From NCBI GenBank assembly GCA_040414495.1, contig JBEDUI010000280.1:1-37740 (forward strand): DNA of 37,740 nucleotides, in the 5' to 3' direction. Below are positions 1-6,816 of the stretch, piece after piece. Every line of letters begins with the position of its first letter. Position 1 is the first letter of the stretch. A model generated the notes under the pieces. That model ran no database searches. It saw only the letters and a program-made list of their open reading frames with translations, and had not been told where the DNA came from. Source of the DNA: DATAVB01 sp040414495. GTDB lineage: Bacteria; Actinomycetota; Actinomycetes; Mycobacteriales; QHCD01. A program made the translations under genes and the position numbers.

Positions 1-59
1 AGGATCGGCACATCCTCATCGATCCGGGCCCGCAGCCCGACCAGTTCGCCACGCAACAT
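1..59 (-). CDS. GNAT-family N-acetyltransferase, N-terminal fragment cut by the window edge
   Basis: Reading leftward from the ATG at 57-59 gives MLRGELVGLRARIDEDVPIL and then runs off the window. This resembles the first beta strand of GNAT acetyltransferases (a G..V.LRA...EDVP.L opening). Only 19 codons are visible, so the acetyl-CoA binding motif cannot be checked and the substrate is unknown. The gene is divergent from the phosphotransferase that follows, with about 108 nt between the start codons. The family call is inference from the N-terminal pattern. Confidence 0.5.
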   Translation of the reverse strand, partial: MLRGELVGLRARIDEDVPI

Positions 60-167
60 GTGCCCAGTATCAGCGCAGACCGGTGACGTAGTGTCAGAAG
101 CTGGAAGAGCGCTTCTCATGGACGGACGTGGTTGCCGAGGCGTTGGCCGTCACCATCGAGGATTGAC

Positions 168-929
168 GTGGAGAAACGACTTGAAGGCGGCCGGGACAGT
201 GGCGCGATGCTCGTTGATGGCAGCGTTCGACGGCCGGTTCGTGCGTGGACCGCGTCGATCCACGACCTGCTTCGGCACCTCGAGCGATCCGGATTCGACC
301 GTGCGCCAAGGGTTTTGGGCGTCGACGACGAGGGACGCGAAGCACTGACCTACCTGACCGGCAACACGGTTGGCGACCTACGGCCGTGGCCGGCTTGGAC
401 GCATAGCGATGAGGCGCTCGTCGATGTCGGACGGTGGCTCCGCCACTATCACCGCGTCGTTGAAAGCTACGCGCCTCCTATCGACGCCGTTTGGCGTGAG
501 GGGAGGAGCTGGCATCCCGGCATGATCGTCGGCCACGGAGATCCCGCGCCCTACAACGCAGTGTGGAACGAACGGGGCCTGGTTGGCTTCATCGACTGGG
601 ACAACGCCGGTCCGACACAACGCGAGGATGACGTTGCCTGGGTGGCATTTTCGTGGACACCGCTTCATGCGCGAGCCGTGGTGCTTGATGAAGGATTCCG
701 CGCATTCTCACACCGACAACGCCGCCTCGAGGATTTCTTACGCGCGTACGGCTGGGAAGGGACGCTCCGCGATGTCGTTGACCGGCTGATCCGTCAACTG
801 GATGAGCAGGTCGGCGTAATGCGCGCAGTTGCCGCCACCGGAGACGAGGCGTACAAAGCGATGCTCCGACGCGGCCAGGACCAGCTACTGGAGACCGCTC
901 GCGAAGAGATCGCCGAACTCACCCATTAG
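168..929 (+). CDS. APH-fold phosphotransferase
   Basis: A 253-aa protein of the aminoglycoside phosphotransferase/choline kinase fold (PF01636 type). The catalytic loop HGDPAPYN lies near residue 123 and is followed by the metal-binding FIDWD segment about 20 residues later. Both key Asp residues and the Asn are present, so the protein is probably an active ATP-dependent kinase of a small hydroxylated substrate. I chose the GTG at 168 because GAGGA at 158-162 is well spaced before it; an ATG at 132 in frame lacks a ribosome binding site. The N-lobe is short, as in the compact bacterial members. It ends convergently with the TetR gene, overlapping it by 4 nt. The substrate cannot be inferred. 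Confidence 0.8.
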   Translation: MEKRLEGGRDSGAMLVDGSVRRPVRAWTASIHDLLRHLERSGFDRAPRVLGVDDEGREALTYLTGNTVGDLRPWPAWTHSDEALVDVGRWLRHYHRVVESYAPPIDAVWREGRSWHPGMIVGHGDPAPYNAVWNERGLVGFIDWDNAGPTQREDDVAWVAFSWTPLHARAVVLDEGFRAFSHRQRRLEDFLRAYGWEGTLRDVVDRLIRQLDEQVGVMRAVAATGDEAYKAMLRRGQDQLLETAREEIAELTH

Positions 930-1555
930 GCACGCAACAGTCCGCGGTCCAGAATGTTGAATACGATCTGCAGCGCCTTGTCGATTTCGGGCTCGGGCAG
1001 TTCGCGCAGCGGCCCGTCCAGCAGCAGACTCGAAAGGCCATGAACCCCTGACCAGGCGGCGTATTCCGCGCCGGGTCGGCGTTCGGGTGCCAGCTCGCCG
1101 ACCGCGACCAGTTCGTCGAGGCGGGCGCCGAGCAGGACATACGGACTAACCCGATCGCTGCCGGCGCCCACCGCCGAGCTGTGCGGGCGAACCGCGCTGA
1201 ACGCGGTGCGAAACCAGCCCGGCTCGGCCAGGGCGAATTCGACGTAGGCACGCCCGAGTGCGCCGAGTTTCATCCGGGCCCGGACGGCCGGGTCGGACGC
1301 GGTGACGCCGTCGATCCGCTCGATCATCAGCAGCCCGAGCTGGGTCATGCATTGCTCGGCAACCGCGGCAACGAAGTCTTCCTGGTTGGCGAAATGCCGA
1401 TACGCGGCGTTATGGGAAACACCGGCCTGTCGCGAGGCGGTACGAAGCAGGACGGCCGCGGGCCCTCCGGTTCGTGCCAGCTCGAGGCCAGCATCAAGCA
1501 GTGCGGTCCGCAGGTTGCCGTGGTGGTAGCTGCGTTGATCAGTTCCACTCTGCAT
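926..1555 (-). CDS. TetR/AcrR-family transcriptional regulator
   Basis: A 209-aa regulator. Residues about 10-60 form the N-terminal HTH, beginning YHHGNLR and containing the SRQAGVSHNAAYRHFANQ recognition helix typical of TetR proteins with a WHG-type C-terminal domain. The frame is open well upstream, but the first residue that fits the family is the Met at 1553-1555. The gene diverges from the carbonic anhydrase gene 123 nt away. The start codon and the likely -10 lie inside a 19-bp imperfect palindrome, and a perfect one lies 18 bp further out. Autorepression and control of the carbonic anhydrase gene are therefore likely (inference). The inducer is unknown. Confidence 0.88.
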   Translation of the reverse strand: MQSGTDQRSYHHGNLRTALLDAGLELARTGGPAAVLLRTASRQAGVSHNAAYRHFANQEDFVAAVAEQCMTQLGLLMIERIDGVTASDPAVRARMKLGALGRAYVEFALAEPGWFRTAFSAVRPHSSAVGAGSDRVSPYVLLGARLDELVAVGELAPERRPGAEYAAWSGVHGLSSLLLDGPLRELPEPEIDKALQIVFNILDRGLLRA

Positions 1556-1572
1556 GTTGACAGTGTCCACAC
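1554..1572. promoter_or_regulatory. Imperfect 19-bp palindrome overlapping the tetR start and -10
   Basis: ATGTTGACA-g-TGTCCACAC has the same 9-1-9 layout as the perfect site at 1591-1609, with two mismatched positions between the arms. A likely leftward -10 (TAGTGT, + strand 1569-1574) overlaps it. A protein bound here would block tetR transcription. Confidence 0.6.
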
Positions 1573-1590
1573 TATCTGCCACTCTCGTCA

Positions 1591-1609
1591 ATGTTGGCAC
1601 TGCCAACAT
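1591..1609. promoter_or_regulatory. Perfect 19-bp palindrome, probable TetR operator
   Basis: ATGTTGGCACTGCCAACAT is a perfect inverted repeat around one central base in the tetR/carbonic anhydrase divergent region. Size, symmetry and position fit a TetR dimer operator. Its centre is 37 bp from that of the second site, about three and a half helical turns. Confidence 0.7.
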
Positions 1610-1678
1610 CCGGTTGACCGGCAGCTTCGAACGTTGCGAGTTCTCAGCCGGTAATGCCTGACAAAAAGGAGAATTGCC

Positions 1679-2227
1679 ATGTCTGTTCCCAGCTTGCAGG
1701 TGGACGACCTGATCTGGCGAAACAGCGAGTTTGCCTACCAACAGGAGGTTTCCGAGCTTGGCCTGATGCCCAGCGGCCGCACCATCGTCATCGGTTGCGT
1801 CGACCCGCGGGTAGATCCGGCCATCGTCATGGGCCTGGGTCTGGGCGAGGCGATCGTGATCCGCAACGTGGGCGGTCGGGTAACGCCCGCCGCGATGCGG
1901 ACGCTGGCGCTGCTTCGCGCCATCGCGCAGGCCGAAGGGGGCGTGGCCGGCGACGGCTGGAACCTGGTCGTCCTGCACCACACCGATTGCGGGATAACCC
2001 GGCTCGTCGACAACCAAGACGCCTTGGCGGCCGAACTCGGGATCACACCCGACGAGATCGACGCCGAGACGATCGTCGACCCGTATCGTTCCCTCGCCGC
2101 CGATACCGCCGTACTGCACGCCAATCCGCTGCTACCGCGCGGAATTGCGGTGTCGGGCCTGCTCTATGACACCAGGACCGGCCGTCTCAAAACGGTCGTC
2201 CCGCCTGTCCCGTTGGGTCAAGGCTGA
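1679..2227 (+). CDS. Beta-class carbonic anhydrase
   Basis: A 182-aa protein with the beta-carbonic anhydrase signature: C40-V-D42-P-R44 and H101-T-D-C104, which supply the Cys/His/Cys zinc ligands and the Asp/Arg dyad. It should interconvert CO2 and bicarbonate in the cytoplasm. The C-terminus GIAVSGLLYDTRTGRLKTV matches the family's terminal strand. AAAGGAG about 8 nt before the ATG at 1679 supports the start. Proline replaces the common Ser in CxDSR, and there is a long N-terminal helix; both occur in actinobacterial members of the family. The gene diverges from a TetR gene and shares its operator region. The last 10 nt overlap the convergent hypothetical gene. Confidence 0.9.
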   Translation: MSVPSLQVDDLIWRNSEFAYQQEVSELGLMPSGRTIVIGCVDPRVDPAIVMGLGLGEAIVIRNVGGRVTPAAMRTLALLRAIAQAEGGVAGDGWNLVVLHHTDCGITRLVDNQDALAAELGITPDEIDAETIVDPYRSLAADTAVLHANPLLPRGIAVSGLLYDTRTGRLKTVVPPVPLGQG

Positions 2228-2682
2228 GACTGCTCGAGTCGCGTCAATGCGTCGGCCGGGAACGGATGCATATTCCATTGTTCGGCATAGGCCTCGGCAC
2301 CGATGTCGTCAAAGAACGCGCGCACGCCGGTCGCGACGGCTCGGCAGAAATCCCGAAGACCGCAGTCGATATCAAATCGAATTGCTCCGGATTCCCGGTC
2401 GCCGTGTGGCCACAGATCCGGAAAATAGCGAATCCGCAAATGACAGACCGAGGACGTGGCAGTCAACTGCAGTTCGTGGCAGCCAGGCTCCTCAGCCCAC
2501 ACCACGAAGACCTCGCCGGCTCCGTTGGCCAATGCGGACACCGCGAGGAGCAGATCACGTAAACCGTCGCTGAGGTAGGAGATAAGCAGCGAGATGTGCT
2601 GGTCGCCGACGGTGATATCGGCCTCGGCCCACCCGGCTCCGGTGAGCCGATACGTAAAGGCTATTTCTTTCTGTCGCGTCAT
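2218..2682 (-). CDS. Conserved hypothetical protein
   Basis: A 154-aa acidic cytoplasmic protein with no signal peptide or membrane segment. I do not recognise a named domain. The pattern of short beta-like stretches (IAFTYRLTGAGWAEADI, ICHLRIRYFPD type) followed by a C-terminal helix resembles actinobacterial proteins of unknown function of this size. The frame is open to a TTG at 2730; the ATG at 2682 is preferred although its ribosome binding site is weak. The gene ends convergently with the carbonic anhydrase gene with a 10-nt overlap. Confidence 0.6.
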   Translation of the reverse strand: MTRQKEIAFTYRLTGAGWAEADITVGDQHISLLISYLSDGLRDLLLAVSALANGAGEVFVVWAEEPGCHELQLTATSSVCHLRIRYFPDLWPHGDRESGAIRFDIDCGLRDFCRAVATGVRAFFDDIGAEAYAEQWNMHPFPADALTRLEQSQP

Positions 2683-2772
2683 TCCGATCGCCGTAACGTG
2701 GCGCGGCCGCTGAGACGAAAAGTCAGCCAAACGTACCGACTGACGAGTCGAGCTTCAAGCAAGGGGAGAGGC

Positions 2773-3276
2773 TCAGCAGTCGAAGACCGACCAGCAAATC
2801 TCGTTCCGCAATCGCTGATCGTCCAGTACCAGTTCGCGAATAGCCTGGGGGAGTTGGTCCCGCTGCCACTGGCATTCGACTCGCCCGGCCGCGTCGCCCG
2901 CGGCTGCGCGTACGGCCTTGATCGCATAGGCGGCGGCGCCGAGCTCGTGCGCGGCGACGTGCGCCACGACCCCGGCCTGGCCGGCGGCGTACGCGGCATG
3001 CCGGGCGGCCCCACGTAAGTCTCTGGCCGCACCCATGGCATGGCCGCCGGCCGAGCGGGCCTGGGTCATCGTGACCTCACCCCGTACCCAGGCGCGGGCG
3101 TGCTCGATCGCCTGCCGCGGCCGCGAGTCCTCGGGCCGAGCCGCCTCGAAGAGGCCAAGAACGTGCTCCGCGCAGGATGCCGCCCACAGTGCGAGAAGGT
3201 GGTGATCCGAATCGGTGAGGCTCCCACCACGGCGGATCGTCACGAAGCGAGGGTCCCGGACCTTCGGGAGGATCAT
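2773..3276 (-). CDS. Imm-5-like putative immunity protein
   Basis: A 167-aa helical, alanine-rich protein. It shows the pattern of the actinobacterial family annotated as putative immunity protein (Imm-5-like): LWAASCAEHVLGLFEAARPEDSRPRQAIE, then ARAWVRGEVTM, then HVAAHELGAAAYAIKAV. The Met at 3274-3276 is chosen because GGAAAGG lies about 7 nt upstream on the coding strand; the frame is open further upstream without family-like sequence. No polymorphic toxin gene is visible nearby, so it may be an orphan immunity gene or have another role. It diverges from a phosphotransferase gene. Confidence 0.68.
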   Translation of the reverse strand: MILPKVRDPRFVTIRRGGSLTDSDHHLLALWAASCAEHVLGLFEAARPEDSRPRQAIEHARAWVRGEVTMTQARSAGGHAMGAARDLRGAARHAAYAAGQAGVVAHVAAHELGAAAYAIKAVRAAAGDAAGRVECQWQRDQLPQAIRELVLDDQRLRNEICWSVFDC

Positions 3277-3423
3277 GATCGGCACCTTTCCGGTCGCATC
3301 CGCGCCAACGCCAGGTCCCCATCCTTGCAGCGAACGGGACGTATTCCGTTCGCGTACTTGGCCGATTGACGCAAGACTGTCCTCGCTTGGACGGCGACCA
3401 CAACGCTGGGGGAGAGGACGGCG

Positions 3424-4284
3424 ATGGACCCAACCAAAGTCCGGCGCGCGGTTGAGGCGGCAAAGGCCACTGCCACTGGGCTCGGTCTTCAGGTCGACGA
3501 TGCGGTCGTCATTCACAACTCGGACCGCATTGCCGTACGCCTGATTCCATGCGATGTTCTGGCCCGGGTCGGACCGTCGATGTGGCAAGCGGGCATGCAG
3601 TTCGAAGCCGAGATTTCCGGCCGTCTCGCCGAAACCGGTAGTCCGGTGGGTGAGCCTCACGTGCAGCCCGGCGTCTTTGTACGTGACGATTTCGCTATCA
3701 CGCTATGGACCTATTACGAGCCCGTCGATCGGCCAGACGGTACGGAGGTCGAGGGCACGTCGTTACACGTCGCGCCGGCAGAGTATGTGCACGCACTCGT
3801 CCAACTCCATGCCGGCCTGCGCCAGGTCGATATGTCGGCGCCACACATTACCGACCGGCTCAACGGTTGGGCCGGCGCTGCCGGCAACCGGGACCGGACT
3901 CCGGAACTTCCCGACACTGACCGCGAGCTGATCTGCGACACGTTCAAGAGCGTGAGTGCGGCGATCAGCGGTTCGGGTTCCGACGAGCAGTTGTTGCATG
4001 GTGAGCCGCATCCGCAGAACCTGCTCAGCACCAGGCGCGGCCCGCTGTTCATTGACGTCACGTGCCAACGCGGGCCGATCGAGTACGACCTCGCCTACGT
4101 GCCGCATGAAGTCGCAGCGCGGTATCCAGGCGCTGACCTGGACCTCGTGCAGCAATTCCGCATCCTCATGTGGGCAGGCGTCGCGACGATGCGCTGGTAT
4201 CCAGAGGACCAGTTCCCGAACCGCGACTATTGGCGAATCGAGGCGCTGGGTCGGCTTCGAAAAGCGCTCGATGAAGTGAATTGA
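3424..4284 (+). CDS. APH-fold phosphotransferase with HGEPHPxN catalytic loop
   Basis: A 286-aa kinase-fold protein. The catalytic loop reads HGEPHPQN near residue 192 and the metal-binding segment FIDVTCQRGPIEYDLAY. In most APH proteins the first acidic residue is Asp; here it is Glu, a variant common in one subgroup of this superfamily. The metal-binding Asp is kept. GGGGGAGAGG before the ATG at 3424 supports the start. It is divergent from the Imm-5-like gene, with 147 nt between starts, and convergent with a third phosphotransferase. The substrate is unknown; phosphorylation of a small molecule or antibiotic is the family-level expectation. Confidence 0.78.
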   Translation: MDPTKVRRAVEAAKATATGLGLQVDDAVVIHNSDRIAVRLIPCDVLARVGPSMWQAGMQFEAEISGRLAETGSPVGEPHVQPGVFVRDDFAITLWTYYEPVDRPDGTEVEGTSLHVAPAEYVHALVQLHAGLRQVDMSAPHITDRLNGWAGAAGNRDRTPELPDTDRELICDTFKSVSAAISGSGSDEQLLHGEPHPQNLLSTRRGPLFIDVTCQRGPIEYDLAYVPHEVAARYPGADLDLVQQFRILMWAGVATMRWYPEDQFPNRDYWRIEALGRLRKALDEVN

Positions 4285-4335
4285 GCCAGGGGACAGTGGA
4301 CAGTTGGCGTGTCGATTCCCCGTGGTGATGGGGTT

Positions 4336-5316
4336 TCAGGCATTCGCCCGGCGGAGGCGTTCGGCTGCTTGTGCCCAAAGCGCCTTTCCCGATACGGCGG
4401 TGTAGCCATGGAGCGTTTCCCACCGGATGTCATGGGCTGCTGGCCATAGGCTGGCCGCCCATGCGATCTGCTGTTCTTCTACGGTGAACGAGCGGCTCCG
4501 CGCATCTTGGTAGGCCATAAGGAACGCCTCGGTACTTTCGATCGGCGGCAGGGTAGCCGGTCCCAGCTTCGGGAATACCGCGCTCGCGGCTCCCACCAGT
4601 GCGGCTTCCGGTTGCCAGGCCAGGCTGTCCCAATCGTGCACCGTCAGCACCGTGTTCTCATGCCACCGGAGGTTCTGTGCCTCGAAGTCGGCGTGGCCCA
4701 GCACGCAGGGGAGCCCGGCGGCCAGCAGACGCCGGCGGGCCCTGGTGGCGGTGTCGAAGACGTACGTGGGTACGAAACTCTGATCCTGCTCATCGAGTGA
4801 CTCGATCGCCGGCCATAGCCCGGGGCCTCTGTGGTCCCACCGCACCCAGCGCGGATTCGGCAGCGGTGGCGCGACCGTGACGGCCTCCAGAGCGGCCATC
4901 AACCGAGCGAAGACCTCGGCGTACCGAACAGCCGTCTCTGGCAAGTCGCCGTGCAACATCCCGCCTCCGGGGCGGAATTCCTCGGCGTGCACGGCCAGCG
5001 GACCGACGCTGACAACCGGCGTGAGTGGGCGGGCGCACGGGAACCCGTTCTCGCACAGTTGTGTCTGTGCCGCGACACACGGCACCGCTCGACCGTCGTC
5101 GGCGCGGGCCTTGACCACCACGTCCGCGCCGTCGGCCAACCGGAGACCGAACACCGTCGACATCGATTGGTGTCCGAACAGCACGGCATCGGGCTGGCTC
5201 CCGAGACGGTCCAGACACCACGCCGGTAACCAGTCCGGCAGCTCGTCCAATGACACAGTGAAGATCTTATTGGTGGCTGGGGTCATCTTCGCTGAGACCA
5301 GGAGGCCATCGCGCAT
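4336..5316 (-). CDS. APH-fold phosphotransferase
   Basis: A 326-aa protein with an N-lobe (VLFGHQSMSTVFGLRLADGADVVVKAR carrying a candidate ATP-binding Lys), a catalytic loop GHADFEAQN near residue 205 and the metal-binding segment VHDWDS. All catalytic positions are present, so activity is likely. Two starts are possible: ATG at 5316 (used here) and ATG at 5286; neither has a strong ribosome binding site. It is the third APH-fold gene within 5.2 kb, but the three differ enough to belong to different subfamilies rather than to a recent duplication. The substrate is unknown. Confidence 0.78.
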   Translation of the reverse strand: MRDGLLVSAKMTPATNKIFTVSLDELPDWLPAWCLDRLGSQPDAVLFGHQSMSTVFGLRLADGADVVVKARADDGRAVPCVAAQTQLCENGFPCARPLTPVVSVGPLAVHAEEFRPGGGMLHGDLPETAVRYAEVFARLMAALEAVTVAPPLPNPRWVRWDHRGPGLWPAIESLDEQDQSFVPTYVFDTATRARRRLLAAGLPCVLGHADFEAQNLRWHENTVLTVHDWDSLAWQPEAALVGAASAVFPKLGPATLPPIESTEAFLMAYQDARSRSFTVEEQQIAWAASLWPAAHDIRWETLHGYTAVSGKALWAQAAERLRRANA

Positions 5317-5339
5317 TCGCTGCGATCCATCTTCAAGTT

Positions 5340-5350
5340 GACATAATGTC
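5340..5350. promoter_or_regulatory. Short perfect palindrome upstream of phosphotransferase
   Basis: GACATAATGTC is a perfect 11-bp dyad 24 nt upstream of the leftward phosphotransferase start. It may be an operator, but its length alone does not exclude chance. Confidence 0.25.
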
Positions 5351-5589
5351 GCTTATCGGCGTTACGAGGTGAGCGTGGAGAGCGGCTGAGGAACGATTCA
5401 AATCCTGCGCCTGTATCTCATAGGTTGTTTCCTTGCCGCGGTCCCGTACGTTTCTTTGCTGCGTTCGCGTACAACCAATGACCGCGAACTCATCGGCCGG
5501 GTTACGCGCCGGATTCCTTAGCCGCGAGCTAGCTGAGCGCTGATCTTACGGAAGGCCGCCTCTGGACCACTCTTGGTTGAACCCTCCCA
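5351..5589. other. Non-coding stretch with no recognised feature
   Basis: This interval lies between the phosphotransferase promoter region and the long palindrome. No convincing ORF, RNA or repeat was seen. Its base composition is less GC-rich than the surrounding genes. Confidence 0.4.
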
Positions 5590-5629
5590 GACGTACATCA
5601 TTTCATCACGTGACGAAACGATGTACGTC
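5590..5629. promoter_or_regulatory. 40-bp imperfect palindrome centred on TCACGTGA
   Basis: Reading outward from a TCACGTGA core, both arms carry GAAA/TTTC and then GATGTACGTC, with only two mismatched positions per half. The core shares the TTTC-N-TCACGTGA-N-GAAA pattern with the palindrome at 6487-6506. It lies 81 nt beyond the stop codon of the alpha/beta hydrolase gene and about 275 nt upstream of the next leftward gene, so it could be an operator or a terminator-like hairpin. Confidence 0.6.
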
Positions 5630-5709
5630 CGAGCGCGTTCACAGAACAAGCCCAACGCAAAGTCAGTACAACAGTGAATCAGGCGAATCTGCTGCCGCGG
5701 CCGGGGGAT

Positions 5710-6426
5710 TTACCTACCTCGCTCCCCTGGCTCTATCAACGCCGCGGTCACGACCTTGATCCATGCCTGCGGATGTGTCGACCAGAAGTCATGCGGCACG
5801 TCCGGCACCATGTCGAATGTCGCGTCCGGCACCAGTTCCGCCAATTGCTCCAGCGGCCACGGCAGTCGAATATCGTTGCCGGCTGCAATAAAATTCATCG
5901 AAACCGATGAATCGGCCAGCGCGCGAAATAGCTTCGGCTCATGAATCCACTCGGTAAAAGAATCGCCGAGCGACTGATGAACGGCTCGATCCCAGGGAAT
6001 TCCGAGATCCGGTTCAGTGTCCTTCAATTCCTCGTAATGCCGGGACCAGGTGCGATCCTTGTGTAACCCGTGACCCGCGATGCCGATGACGCGCCGCACC
6101 GACGTTGGATAATCCAGTGCGTAACGAACGGCAAGGTCGCAGCCCCAGGAATGCCCCAACACGATCCAATCGTCGATGCCGAGCGAGGTCCTGATCGTCT
6201 CGAGATCCTCGACCGCCTGCGCCATCGTGTGTCCACCGCCGCCGGAGCGGCCCACTCCGCGCGGCTCCGGGAACCACCCGCGTATTCCATCCGGTACGAG
6301 ATGATCGTGTTCGAGGTATTGGACGCAGCCAGGTCCGCCGGACAACATCACCATGTCCCGCCCCGAACCGCTCGCGCCGACATGCAGGCGTACGCCGTCC
6401 CGGGCAGTAATTACGTGGGATTCCAT
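5710..6426 (-). CDS. Alpha/beta hydrolase, prolyl-aminopeptidase-like
   Basis: A 238-aa cytoplasmic hydrolase. The nucleophile elbow GHSWGCDLA, the oxyanion-hole segment LSGGPGC (HGGPG-like, typical of the proline iminopeptidase group) and the late His in DVPHDFW define the fold. Asp in the AAGNDIRLPWP stretch is the probable third triad member. The start MESHVITARDGV at 6424-6426 fits the family. A leaderless -10 (TAGTTT) ends 7 nt upstream, so the transcript may begin at the ATG. A 20-bp perfect palindrome lies about 60-80 nt upstream and a related longer one beyond the stop. The substrate could be a peptide or an ester; it cannot be told from sequence. Confidence 0.8.
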   Translation of the reverse strand: MESHVITARDGVRLHVGASGSGRDMVMLSGGPGCVQYLEHDHLVPDGIRGWFPEPRGVGRSGGGGHTMAQAVEDLETIRTSLGIDDWIVLGHSWGCDLAVRYALDYPTSVRRVIGIAGHGLHKDRTWSRHYEELKDTEPDLGIPWDRAVHQSLGDSFTEWIHEPKLFRALADSSVSMNFIAAGNDIRLPWPLEQLAELVPDATFDMVPDVPHDFWSTHPQAWIKVVTAALIEPGERGR

Positions 6427-6433
6427 AGCTCGA

Positions 6434-6439
6434 AAACTA
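6434..6439 (-). promoter_or_regulatory. Leaderless -10 (TAGTTT) of the alpha/beta hydrolase gene
   Basis: On the coding strand TAGTTT is followed by 7 nt and then the ATG, the spacing expected for an actinobacterial leaderless transcript. Confidence 0.5.
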
Positions 6440-6486
6440 GCACTCGGCAAATCCGGCGGTCTCCCCCGAAGCCTCAACCCACCAAC

Positions 6487-6506
6487 CTTTCGTCACGTGA
6501 CGAAAG
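6487..6506. promoter_or_regulatory. Perfect 20-bp palindrome upstream of the hydrolase gene
   Basis: CTTTCGTCACGTGACGAAAG is a perfect inverted repeat. Relative to the predicted transcription start at about 6426 its centre is near -70, a position more usual for an activator than a repressor. The core matches the palindrome at 5590-5629. Confidence 0.68.
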
Positions 6507-6816
6507 ATTACCCGCGTACGGAGTTACAACCCTGCTGCAAAAGTCTTTTCGTTTCTGGGTTGTTCACTAAGCTGTCCGTCCAAACGTCGCACCACGTTCC
6601 TCTTGCTCGACCAGGGTTAGCGAATCGTTGTTGGACCGCTTGCGCGCTACGGGAACCAGAAGGGGTCTTCGTGACCTGATCACGGACGTTAAGTGCGCCA
6701 AGTACCACCGCTATCACAGGAAGATCATCGCCACGCCGGCCGAGTCGGGGTGCTCCGCTCCAGCAACGCTGCTGAAACCTGCTGCGTGATCTCCGATGCC
6801 CTTCGGAAGGATGTTC
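6507..6816. other. Intergenic region upstream of the phosphoesterase operon
   Basis: About 310 nt between the CACGTG palindrome and the phosphoesterase start. It should hold the operon promoter, but no clear -35/-10 pair or hairpin was found. Confidence 0.4.

Noticed and set aside
1556..2119. Upstream extension of the first TetR protein across the carbonic anhydrase gene
   Set aside because: The extra sequence is antisense to a well-supported gene and has no TetR similarity.
5395..5405. GATTCAAATCC resembling a tRNA T-loop, possible tRNA remnant or attachment site
   Set aside because: The flanking bases do not form a T-stem and no acceptor, D or anticodon arm could be found upstream.
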